From positions 20,196 to 25,681 of the forward strand of contig PMGM01000091.1 of NCBI GenBank assembly GCA_003158115.1: 5,486 nt of DNA, given 5' to 3'. The notes under the pieces were generated by a model that was given only the letters and a program-made list of their open reading frames with translations, had not been told where the DNA came from and did not search any database. The stretch comes from Methanobacterium sp. Its GTDB lineage: Archaea > Methanobacteriota > Methanobacteria > Methanobacteriales > Methanobacteriaceae. Both the position numbers and the translations under genes were made by a program. Positions 1 to 5,486 of the stretch are shown here, piece by piece. Positions within the stretch are counted from its first letter, which is position 1, and every line of letters starts with the position of its first letter.

Positions 1-192
1 AATTCTGATAAATGAACAGTTTAAGATACAACGATATAAAATTTTCTTATTTGTAGTATCAATATATTTTGTAAATAGTAATAATTTGATTTCGTTAAAC
101 ATCGCTATAACGAAGTACAAATTATTTATGTTATCAGTAATTTATAAAGACTAAATTTCTCGATTGGAATCAATTAAAAGTTAAAAAAGTGA

Positions 193-366
193 GATTTTAG
201 TTTATTATATGGTGAGAAAGGATTCCGGAGGGAAGTAGCATCCAAGGATGGATTAGATTTCTATGTACAGGGCGATAATTCTATAAGGCTAATCAATACC
301 TTTAATTTACTGATAGCTACGTTTAAAATAATGAATATCCCAGATTCTAACACATTTATACTATGA
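193..366 (+). pseudogene. Possible decayed ORF in left repeat, 57 open codons without a start
   Basis: An open plus-strand frame runs from just after a TGA at 190-192 to a TGA at 364-366. It has no ATG, GTG or TTG near its beginning; the only ATG is at 331. The translation looks protein-like in the middle, with VASKDGLDFYVQGDNSIRLI at about residues 15-34, followed by INTFNLLIATFKI. The equivalent frame in the right repeat, starting at 4149, reads INTSNLLRATFQI and stops at exactly the matching position (TAA 4221-4223). Further upstream that copy contains stops and a frame change. Between the copies, differences are not concentrated at third codon positions, so there is no clear sign of recent purifying selection. 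I do not recognise the family. It is best read as the C-terminal remnant of a lost gene, but chance openness in non-coding repeat DNA cannot be excluded. Confidence 0.35.
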
Positions 367-455
367 TTAGGTATGCATCAAGTATAGCTTTTAGGTCCAT
401 CTATAACTGTTTAAATTTTCTCTATATCTCAAATTGAGATTATTAAGGGCATAAT

Positions 456-462
456 AAAAAAA
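456..462 (-). terminator. Oligo-T tract, possible terminator after the FUSC gene
   Basis: Seven A on the plus strand give T7 on the minus strand, about 85 bases beyond the FUSC stop codon. Archaeal transcription often ends at such U-rich tracts without a hairpin. The same A7 is preserved in the right repeat copy (4310-4316), downstream of the response regulator, so each copy puts a T-tract after a leftward gene. In so AT-rich a region a run of this length can occur by chance. Confidence 0.3.
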
Positions 463-508
463 TTAATGATTATTCATAATATTATATGCAATATAAGAGT
501 AAACACCC

Positions 509-516
509 TTTTTTTT
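509..516 (+). terminator. Oligo-T tract on plus strand
   Basis: Eight T follow AAACACCC, downstream of the left repeat and its plus-strand remnant frame and just beyond the 3' end of the convergent FUSC gene. It would suit an archaeal U-tract terminator for rightward transcripts entering from the repeat. There is no hairpin and no demonstrated plus-strand gene, so support is weak. Confidence 0.25.
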
Positions 517-546
517 GTTTCTGTTAAAAGTAAATTTCTTTAGTGC

Positions 547-2646
547 TTATAAATTTTCATATTTCTTGAAAGTTCCATTGTCTTTAGCATTCTTTATAGA
601 ATTATATAACGCACTTGTATCTGATATAATCCATTTTAAGTATTCAAATACAATTTTTGAATCCATATCATCCGATTCAACTTTCATGTCTTCAATTTCA
701 GTTGCTATCAAACCGGAATCGGGTATAGGCTTTGGATCCGAACCATTTTCTACTGTATTTTTTAAATCTGTTAGAACTTGTTCTATCTTAATTGTAGTAG
801 GCTCCCAAATAGGATTAATATCTTTTGAAGTATTTATTTTGTTTACTAAGGCAGATAGATCTCGTGAAAGGCGATCATTTGCCTCTGCGATTGAATCCAA
901 AATTTTAATATCTTCTCCAGCATCGTCAAAAGAGCTCATAACTTTATTTATACTAGCTTTAAGATTATTGTGACTAAGTAACATTTCACTTAAAGCTAAA
1001 GTTATTTTCTTTTTACTTGCAGTTTTTTCAAATGCAGGTATGATTGCATTGTTAATGTAACCCAAATTGGATGCAAGTCTCTTAACTACTTGCAGTTTCA
1101 AATCCACTTTCAATCTGCTGGGTAAAATAAAGTACCCAACTGCAAATGCTATAGCTGATCCAATTATTATATCAACAAAACGTGCTAATCCAGAAGCAAA
1201 GATATTTCCGGGTTGGAGGATTGCTAAGAGGAAAATCAAGAACATGGTTAATGCTATAAGGAATATATAACCATTCTTATAGGCACACATTACAGCTAAC
1301 GTTAAAACTATGAAACCGTAAATGACAATTGGGAAGCCTAAAGTGACTAAAATTCCACTGATAATTATAGCCAAGATCACTCCTACAATGGTGGCGATTA
1401 CCCTAACGATCATCTCATTAAAAGAACTGGAAATATCCGGTTTGAGAACAAAAAAGATTGTAATTGTAATCCAAAAAGCATGGAATGAATTAGTAATTAG
1501 GGTTGCCATGAAAGCCAATCCTAAAGCTATGGCTAATCTAATCCCATGACGGATGTACATATTACCTAGGTTAAAATTGGCCTTCAACTTTTCTATTGGT
1601 GATGCTTGTGATGAAAAGAATAAAGGTGGAATATCTAATATCAACTTTCCTTCAAGGATTTTCTGGGAGTTTTCAAATATCTTTAGATATACCTTCATAT
1701 TTTTTATAACAATTAATCTAGTCTCATTATCTATTTCTGTAATGTTTGTAAGATCACCAATTTTTTTGTTTAAAACAATTATATCAAAATTAACAGTTTT
1801 ATTGTTTGTTATTATGGCATTAGCAATTTCTTGACTGAGTTTGTTAACTTCTTTGAGAAATTCCTTTAAGATTTCCAGTGCATTTCCTTTAAGGTTCGAT
1901 TCAATTCCACTGGTGGTTAATTTCGTTGTAACTAAAAGTCTAGCTATTTCAATCATGCTACTTATTTTAGGTGTAGGATTGGTTTTTTTCAGTACCATCC
2001 TGGCTTTTATAATTGTGTTCATATCTGCATCAGGAACAAAACAACTAGCTACTATCTGCGTGATGGATTTATCTTTCCTTAATATTTTAGGAATGAGTAT
2101 AACCATTGAACCTATAAAAGCACCTAAAAATGCCCATAAACCCCATTCAATAGCTGTTGATTGGTTGTTTACAATTACCAATGATGCTAAAATGTAAAAT
2201 AATAATCCAACAAAACCAATAATGCCTGTTGCCTTTCCCAAGATATTTAAACTGGAATTTAAAAAAATCCAAAACAAAAGAAAAATAAGACCTATCCAAG
2301 GATTTATATGGGCTAATGAAGCAGTAAAAAAGGTTAAACCCATAACAATAATCATAATTATATCTAAACGAATTAGTACTTTATTGGGAAGCTTTGCACT
2401 CAAAACTAGTGCTATATATGCCCCACTAAATACAAATGCAAAAGTCACATTTCCTAACTTAAGTAATTGAGATATTATGAAAACCACAATTAGGGCTGCA
2501 AACATGTTTAATGAAGCATTCCAATCTGGTTTAACATCATTAGGATACAATAACCTAAGAATATACTTTCTTTTGCCAATTTCATTCATAGTATCTAAAT
2601 CTGATACTTTCCCATTTTTAATTTGATCTGAATCTTTTTTAGCCAT
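547..2646 (-). CDS. FUSC family membrane protein (putative aromatic-compound or organic-anion exporter)
   Basis: This is a complete 699-residue integral membrane protein with the two-half plan of the FUSC superfamily (fusaric acid resistance, YccS and AaeB relatives). The first hydrophobic block, about residues 45-190, holds roughly six membrane helices. A soluble helical middle spans about 195-360, a second membrane block about 366-508, and a charged helical C-terminus about 510-699. The second block carries the family's signature: WITITIFFVLKPD (about 392-404), then an Arg- and Gly-bearing helix (RVIATIVGVILA), and RFVDIIIGSAIAFAVGYFILP, split here as RFVDIIIG (489-496) and GYFILP (504-509). 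Family members export aromatic acids or similar anions across the cytoplasmic membrane; the substrate here is unknown. I chose ATG 2644-2646, not the TTG directly before it, because GGAG (2655-2658) then has an 8-base spacer. The gene lies 146 bases after the broken potassium channel on the same strand and looks intact. Confidence 0.85.
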   Translation of the reverse strand: MAKKDSDQIKNGKVSDLDTMNEIGKRKYILRLLYPNDVKPDWNASLNMFAALIVVFIISQLLKLGNVTFAFVFSGAYIALVLSAKLPNKVLIRLDIIMIIVMGLTFFTASLAHINPWIGLIFLLFWIFLNSSLNILGKATGIIGFVGLLFYILASLVIVNNQSTAIEWGLWAFLGAFIGSMVILIPKILRKDKSITQIVASCFVPDADMNTIIKARMVLKKTNPTPKISSMIEIARLLVTTKLTTSGIESNLKGNALEILKEFLKEVNKLSQEIANAIITNNKTVNFDIIVLNKKIGDLTNITEIDNETRLIVIKNMKVYLKIFENSQKILEGKLILDIPPLFFSSQASPIEKLKANFNLGNMYIRHGIRLAIALGLAFMATLITNSFHAFWITITIFFVLKPDISSSFNEMIVRVIATIVGVILAIIISGILVTLGFPIVIYGFIVLTLAVMCAYKNGYIFLIALTMFLIFLLAILQPGNIFASGLARFVDIIIGSAIAFAVGYFILPSRLKVDLKLQVVKRLASNLGYINNAIIPAFEKTASKKKITLALSEMLLSHNNLKASINKVMSSFDDAGEDIKILDSIAEANDRLSRDLSALVNKINTSKDINPIWEPTTIKIEQVLTDLKNTVENGSDPKPIPDSGLIATEIEDMKVESDDMDSKIVFEYLKWIISDTSALYNSIKNAKDNGTFKKYENL

Positions 2647-2654
2647 CAAAGCGA

Positions 2655-2658
2655 CTCC
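2655..2658 (-). promoter_or_regulatory. Ribosome binding site of the FUSC gene
   Basis: GGAG on the minus strand lies 8 bases before ATG 2644-2646 and 5 bases before the in-frame TTG 2647-2649. The spacing and the stronger codon both favour the ATG. Confidence 0.6.
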
Positions 2659-2673
2659 AAAAAATAAATCAAC

Positions 2674-2690
2674 ATATATATTATATATTA
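2674..2690 (-). promoter_or_regulatory. Possible TATA box for the FUSC gene
   Basis: A 17-base pure A/T run reads TAATATATAATATATAT on the minus strand, with AAGAA just upstream as a weak BRE-like element. A start about 25 bases downstream would fall near 2660, giving a very short leader that just includes the GGAG. A second candidate lies further up at about 2751-2768. The surrounding AT richness makes either call uncertain, and cotranscription with the channel is not excluded. Confidence 0.35.
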
Positions 2691-2792
2691 TTCTTGTAAA
2701 GCTATATTTTTTTTCATTATCAATATTTATTCTTCAAATTCAATAATTCTCTTTATATGTCATATATTAGAATAAATTGAGTAAGAATAACT

Positions 2793-3593
2793 TCATTTTT
2801 TTGTTTTGTTTATCTCTTCTTTAAGTTCGTCCATTGTGTTTATTAGCTTGTCTATTTTCTTTTCGTAGTCTATTACCTTTTTTTCTACTCTGTCTGCTGA
2901 TTTTCGGCTTTCTGTTCTAAAGAAATCAATGAATGAAAACGCTAAAGTGGCTGTAAATAGACTTAAGTATAACATACCGGTTAAAATTATGATTATTCCT
3001 ATTATCCTTTCAATTGATGTAATTGGAACGATATCTCCGTAACCTACTGTAGTCATTGATACGATTGAATACTACATTGCAGATTCATAGGTCGGAACTT
3101 CCGGATTAACACCATTTTCAACAAGGAAAAATAGAAATGAACCGAATACAAGGACTAATAATAGAACAAATGTTGCATAGTCTAATTTTGTTTTGGAAGG
3201 ATATTTATGAACTTCTCTCCCAGTTATTTGCAGTAATTTATAGAGAGCATAAAATCTTAAGATTATTATTAACACTATAATATACACAAAACTAAAAAAG
3301 TGGAAAATATTGAAACAAATAAAAGATAAGGGAATTATAGACACAATATAAGCCCAATTATCCCTAATGAATGACCCAATATTCCTATTCAATTTATCCA
3401 TTCTAATTCTAAAAACTATGAAATCAATTAATATCAACAAGGCTATAACCAGATCATAATTACCTATATTATAGACAGTACCAGATTTTATACCTACTGT
3501 AAGCCCTGCAATCATCAAACCCATTAATAATAGGTCAACTATTATCAAAACTGTTAATAATGCTTCGAAAATCACCTGAAAGTGTCTTTTCAA
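2793..3593 (-). pseudogene. Six-helix potassium channel, interrupted by an in-frame amber codon
   Basis: Two open segments, 3075-3593 and 2793-3071, are in one frame and separated only by TAG 3072-3074. Together they make a 266-position channel of the archaeal voltage-gated-like type. Numbering from TTG 3593, hydrophobic segments fit S1 (about 7-33), S2 (46-63), S3 (80-100), S4 (101-121), S5 (139-158), the pore helix and filter TVGYGD (182-187), S6 (196-223), and a charged, probably coiled-coil tail (229-265). S4 carries only about one Arg and one Lys, so voltage sensing is doubtful. The amber stands at position 174, aligning with Trp67 of KcsA (KcsA WWSVETATTVGYGD; here stop-YSIVSMTTVGYGD). 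One TGG-to-TAG change explains the break; frame and length are otherwise intact. Translation ending at the amber would lack filter and S6. Restart at ATG 3054-3056 has no ribosome binding site and would lack S5. Start TTG 3591-3593 is favoured by GGGGAGG six bases upstream. Confidence 0.8.
3072..3074 (-). other. In-frame TAG at the pore-helix tryptophan position
   Basis: The minus strand reads GCA ATG TAG TAT TCA ATC, that is Ala-Met-stop-Tyr-Ser-Ile, leading straight into SMTTVGYGD with no frame change. Aligned on the filter, TAG matches KcsA Trp67 and the following Tyr matches Trp68. TGG and TAG differ by one base. A fixed mutation, a sequencing error, or amber readthrough would all produce this picture. 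Confidence 0.85.
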
Positions 3594-3599
3594 GTATAT

Positions 3600-3606
3600 C
3601 CTCCCC
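3600..3606 (-). promoter_or_regulatory. Ribosome binding site setting the channel's TTG start
   Basis: GGGGAGG on the minus strand is a strong Shine-Dalgarno sequence. It lies six bases before TTG 3591-3593 and directly overlaps the region after the farther TTG at 3606-3608. It therefore decides for the downstream TTG and trims five residues from the longest open frame. Confidence 0.7.
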
Positions 3607-3630
3607 AAAAAGTATTCTATTTAATATATG

Positions 3631-3640
3631 TATATAAAAA
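3631..3640 (-). promoter_or_regulatory. TATA box for the potassium channel gene
   Basis: TTTTTATATA on the minus strand is centred about 26 bases before a predicted transcript start near 3610. That would leave a leader of about 17 bases holding the GGGGAGG site and then TTG 3593. The geometry agrees well with an archaeal promoter and also argues against initiation at TTG 3608, which would be at the very 5' end of the message. Confidence 0.5.
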
Positions 3641-3821
3641 CGTATTAAATTTTTGTAAATTAAAAAATAATATCCAATAAAGTAACTTCAATTAATTTTT
3701 AACCTTTTATATTTCTACATATCAAAATCCATGAATAATGTGGGTGTTGTGGAGAATTGACGCTAAAGTTTAAGTAGTTTATCAGTTAGAATTATGTATA
3801 ATTAATGTAACTGCTATTTTA

Positions 3822-3836
3822 GAAAGATATTTATAT
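3822..3836 (+). promoter_or_regulatory. BRE/TATA-like promoter upstream of the small plus-strand ORF
   Basis: GAAAGATATTTATAT combines a purine-rich BRE-like stretch with a TATA-like box. A start about 25 bases downstream would fall near 3856, about 13 bases before ATG 3869. This is one of the better promoter-like sites in the window and points into the otherwise gene-poor stretch. Confidence 0.4.
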
Positions 3837-3868
3837 CAGATTATAATATAAGTTAATATAGTGACCCT

Positions 3869-3970
3869 ATGGTGGCGAAACAGTACTTTGGCTTCCACAT
3901 GGAGACCAAAGAAACCTATAACGAAGTAGAAAATAAAGTCGACCATATAGTTATAAAAACAGTCCTATAA
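3869..3970 (+). CDS. Small ORF of 33 residues, hypothetical or N-terminal gene remnant
   Basis: ATG 3869 to TAA 3968-3970 encodes MVAKQYFGFHMETKETYNEV followed by 13 more residues. The base composition of 3861-3915 is visibly less AT-rich than its flanks, and a TATA-like box sits at the expected distance. A GTGA at 3861-3864 could act as a weak ribosome binding site. The ETKETYNEVENKV stretch looks like the start of an alpha/beta domain and faintly recalls the N-terminus of DUF302 proteins, but no further part of that domain follows. It lies just before the right repeat and on the same strand as the remnant frame there, so it may be the head of the same decayed gene. A genuine short protein or the start of a small RNA are alternatives. 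Confidence 0.3.
   Translation: MVAKQYFGFHMETKETYNEVENKVDHIVIKTVL
3886..3911 (+). other. Imperfect hairpin within the small ORF
   Basis: CTTTGG and CCAAAG form the outer stem, and TCCA and TGGA the inner stem. They are joined by one C-A mismatch and one T-G pair around a tight loop. It is one of the most G/C-containing hairpins in the window and lies about 30 bases after the predicted transcript start, so it could fold in a transcript from the 3822-3836 promoter. Whether it does anything is unknown. Confidence 0.4.
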
Positions 3971-3995
3971 CGAAATTTAAAAAATCAAGTAGCCA
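3915..3995 (+). repeat. Short internal duplication, period 49
   Basis: CCTATAACGAA occurs at 3915-3925 and again at 3964-3974. The following 20 or so bases are also similar, A-rich with AAAGTCGACCA against CAAGTAGCCA at the ends. The spacing of 49 is not a multiple of three, so the second unit is shifted in frame relative to the small ORF, which stops inside it. The left long repeat has a single such unit (CTATAACGAA 105-114). Confidence 0.5.
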
Positions 3996-4320
3996 AGACA
4001 CATATTTTTTTAAACTAATTTCTCTTTTGAATCAATAATGTTAAAAATTAGGATTTATTATTTATTTTATTTAAAAAAAGGTTATTCTTAAAGTAACCTT
4101 CCTCAGATAGATTAAATCTTATCTATAGGACAACTACCCCATATATAAATCAATACCTCCAATTTACTGAGAGCTACCTTTCAAATACTCGATCAATTAG
4201 AAACTAGCATATTAATAGTCTAATGAGATATGCATAGAGTATACTTTTTATACCACATTATAACAGTTTAAATTACAACTATATCCTAAATTGAGATATT
4301 ATAATTAATAAAAAAATTTT
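3945..4320 (+). repeat. Degenerate direct repeat, right copy
   Basis: This is the partner of 89-465, in the same orientation on the other side of the FUSC and channel genes. The landmarks and the constant 3857-base offset over 4148-4297 are described for the left copy. The frame matching the left copy's open frame is broken by stops upstream of 4149, for example TAA 4146-4148, so this copy is the more damaged. It contains a hairpin and T-tract signal (4073-4100, minus strand) that the left copy lacks. No gene other than possibly the small ORF just upstream is supported between 3594 and 4440. Confidence 0.7.
4073..4100 (-). terminator. Hairpin plus T-tract, candidate terminator for leftward transcripts
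   Basis: On the minus strand AAGGTTA, a 9-base loop and TAACCTT form a perfect 7-bp stem. The stem runs straight into a T-tract, because plus-strand 4073-4079 is A7, partly overlapping the stem. It resembles an intrinsic terminator and lies about 340 bases downstream of the response regulator stop. Archaea do not need the hairpin, but the T-tract alone could suffice. It also lies inside the right repeat, so it may be accidental. Confidence 0.4.
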
Positions 4321-4440
4321 GAATCCTTAAATCATAACGGATAATTGGATATTGAAAAGTTTCTATAATTTAGAATTAAAATTCCAATTTGTTGAATATA
4401 ATTATTAACCAAATATTTGTGAATTTTAAGATTACAAGCC

Positions 4441-4830
4441 TTAACTATCAAAATCTTGTTTTTGTGATATTGCCTTTTCAATTAAGTTTTGTATTTCCGA
4501 TTCATCAAATGGTTTATTTATAAAACCTACAGGATCCGTTTGTTTTGCTCTTTCTAAAAGTGAATTTTCATAACTTCCAGTAAGATATATGAATGGGATA
4601 TTGTATAAGCTACGAATCTGTTGAGCTACGTTAATACCATCCAGTTCTCCATTCAATTGGATATCCATTAAAACTAGATCTGGACTTGTTTCCCCGGTCC
4701 GTTTTATAGCATCTTCCCCATTAAATGCCGTATGAATTACTTCATATCCTAAATTTTCTAATCTTAATTTTAAATCTAACGCTATTATAATTTCATCTTC
4801 AACAATAATTATTTTTGATCTTGGCGTCAT
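4441..4830 (-). CDS. Stand-alone response regulator receiver domain protein
   Basis: This 129-residue protein is a single CheY-like receiver with no output domain. Acidic residues Glu11 and Asp12 (IIIVEDE) should bind magnesium; Asp56 in LVLMDIQLNGELDG is the expected phosphate acceptor; Thr84 (YLTGS) and Lys106 (FINKPF) complete the switch residues. The length is that of one receiver, so it probably acts by protein contact or as a phosphate relay in the cytoplasm, not by binding DNA. Start ATG 4828-4830 leaves the usual short lead before the first strand; a weak GGAT ribosome binding site lies 6 bases upstream. The histidine kinase fragment lies upstream on the same strand, 314 bases away, and is a plausible partner. 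Single-receiver proteins near PAS-type kinases are common in methanogens, which is family knowledge and not proof of pairing. Confidence 0.9.
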   Translation of the reverse strand: MTPRSKIIIVEDEIIIALDLKLRLENLGYEVIHTAFNGEDAIKRTGETSPDLVLMDIQLNGELDGINVAQQIRSLYNIPFIYLTGSYENSLLERAKQTDPVGFINKPFDESEIQNLIEKAISQKQDFDS

Positions 4831-5144
4831 TGTTATATCCGTATTATAAAATAAATGTATCTCGATTTAATATAGAACAATCACATCCTATTTAACTTTC
4901 AAAATTTTCTTGTGACATTTATATTTATAATATTAAAAAATAAGCTAGTATCTTTGTAATTTACTATTATTACATCATTGGAATCATTAATTAGAATATT
5001 AAAGTATGTAATCCTTCATATTAAAATATCATTTTGTTCTAATTACACTAAATGATTAAAAATTAATTAAAATAATAATAACTATAATTTCTACAGCAAA
5101 TATAACATTTATATATTCTTAAACATTATCCCCATTATATTTTT
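4831..5144. other. AT-rich intergenic region between kinase and response regulator
   Basis: This stretch of 314 bases holds no gene I can support. Possible minus-strand TATA-like boxes for the response regulator lie at 4865-4875 (CTATATTAAAT), which would give a leader of about 15 bases, and at about 4917-4933, which would give a longer one. Another AT box at about 5106-5115 lies just after the kinase stop. None has a convincing BRE. Short T-tracts on the minus strand around 5055-5090 could end kinase transcripts, but they are no longer than expected by chance here. Confidence 0.4.
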
Positions 5145-5486
5145 TTAGGATTGTTTCATGCAATATTCTCCATCTTTATTTGATATTGTAAAATAAAATA
5201 TTGAGCCTTTACCTTTTTCAGATTCTGCCCACATTTGCCCTCCAAATTGATGAACAATTTTTTGAGCTATTGCAAGTCCAATACCTGTTCCTTCATACTC
5301 CTCATTGGTATGAAGTCTTTGAAATATAGTGAATATCCTTTCCAAGTGATCTGAAGATATTCCAATACCATTATCTTTCACAGAGAAACAGTATTGATTT
5401 CCTTCTTCTATAACGGAGATATGAATTTTAGGCAATTTATCGCTTCGATATTTAATAGAATTGCTTATCAAATTTTGGAACAATTG
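5145..5486 (-). CDS. Sensor histidine kinase, C-terminal ATPase domain (partial, 5' end outside window)
   Basis: The frame is open to the window edge, so these 113 residues are only the end of the protein; the codon at 5481-5483 is an internal Leu (TTG), not a start. The HATPase_c boxes appear in order: N box QLFQNLISNSIKYR (1-14), G1 box DNGIGI (38-43), F box IFTIF (51-55), G2 box GTGIGLAIA (66-74) and a closing GKGSIFYFTI (92-101). This domain binds ATP and phosphorylates the histidine of the missing dimerisation domain, which then passes phosphate to a receiver such as the one at 4441-4830. The ending, a short polar tail after the last strand, is normal. Input domains and membrane helices, if any, are off the window. 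The sequence style resembles PAS-containing kinases of methanogens and bacteria. Confidence 0.9.
   Translation of the reverse strand, partial: QLFQNLISNSIKYRSDKLPKIHISVIEEGNQYCFSVKDNGIGISSDHLERIFTIFQRLHTNEEYEGTGIGLAIAQKIVHQFGGQMWAESEKGKGSIFYFTISNKDGEYCMKQS

Larger units (their letters stand above)
89..465 (+). repeat. Degenerate direct repeat, left copy
   Basis: This stretch is related to about 3945-4320 in the same orientation. Shared landmarks include CTATAACGAA (105-114, against 3965-3974), AATCAATACC (291-300, against 4148-4157), TATGCAT (372-378, against 4229-4235), a near-identical 16-mer at 402-417 (against 4259-4274) and AATTGAGAT (432-440, against 4289-4297). From 291 to 440 the offset stays at 3857, so there is no net indel. 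Positions 291-330 match 4148-4187 at 35 of 40 bases. Upstream of 291 the similarity is weaker and needs small gaps. The ends are approximate. No terminal inverted repeats or target-site duplications were recognised. This copy is richer in G and C around 210-280 than its surroundings. It may be a decayed gene copy, a remnant of an element, or a non-coding repeat. Confidence 0.7.

Noticed and set aside
205..290. Structured non-coding RNA in the locally G/C-richer part of the left repeat
   Set aside because: I could not find a convincing long stem, and the corresponding part of the right repeat has lost the G/C content. An open protein-like frame explains it at least as well.
363..437. ORF of 24 residues starting MIRYASS
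   Set aside because: It has no ribosome binding site or promoter, and the matching frame in the right repeat is interrupted, so it is treated as chance within the repeat.
515..2470. Several plus-strand open frames of 67 to 152 codons opposite the FUSC gene
   Set aside because: They are antisense to a long, clearly coding membrane protein gene, lack ribosome binding sites and have no recognisable protein features.
2647..2649. TTG as the FUSC start codon, one codon longer
   Set aside because: An ATG follows at once and has the better spacing (8 bases) from GGAG.
2793..3056. Separate small gene starting at ATG 3054-3056 with the TVGYGD filter
   Set aside because: It has no ribosome binding site and would encode a channel lacking S5 and the pore helix. 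The upstream frame is continuous except for TAG, so it is the tail of the broken channel.
3072..3074. Pyrrolysine insertion as the explanation for TAG
   Set aside because: Loss of a Trp codon by one base change is simpler, the site is a conserved aromatic pore position, and no pyl gene is visible here. It is kept only as a genome-wide check.
3731..3760. Nine-residue ORF MNNVGVVEN after a TATA-like stretch at 3706-3713
   Set aside because: It is too short, lacks a ribosome binding site and has no context suggesting a leader peptide.
89..4320. Composite transposon formed by the two repeats
   Set aside because: No transposase, terminal inverted repeats or target-site duplication was seen, and the copies are too diverged for a recent insertion.

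Overview
The window is very AT-rich. It has TATA-like boxes about 25 bases before inferred transcript starts, oligo-T stretches after genes, GGAGG-type ribosome binding sites and a TTG start. This fits an archaeon, most likely a low-GC methanogen of the Methanobacterium kind. That placement is inferred from composition and gene types; no taxonomic marker gene is present.

All four recognisable genes lie on the minus strand. Read in their own direction (right to left) they are: the C-terminal ATPase end of a sensor histidine kinase (5145-5486, running off the window); a stand-alone receiver-domain response regulator (4441-4830); a six-helix potassium channel (2793-3593) broken by one in-frame amber codon just before its selectivity filter; and an intact 699-residue FUSC-family membrane protein (547-2646). 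The kinase and receiver plausibly form a signalling pair. The channel and the FUSC protein are neighbours 146 bases apart, each with its own possible TATA box and ribosome binding site, and no functional link between them is shown by the sequence.

The two long gene-poor stretches (1-546 and about 3650-4440) are related to each other. A degenerate direct repeat, about 89-465 and about 3945-4320, flanks the channel/FUSC block. Across 291-440 the copies align without gaps at a constant offset of 3857 bases, and one 40-base segment is identical at 35 of 40 positions. The left copy keeps an open but startless 57-codon plus-strand frame. The right copy is more damaged and lies next to a small plus-strand ORF (3869-3970) with a good TATA box. 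The simplest reading is two decayed copies of an unrecognised gene or element; a non-coding repeat is also possible.

The most useful observations are the amber codon in the channel at the place of a conserved pore-helix tryptophan, the paired repeat, and a hairpin followed by oligo-T inside the right repeat that could end leftward transcription from the response regulator. No tRNA, rRNA, CRISPR array or intact insertion sequence was seen.
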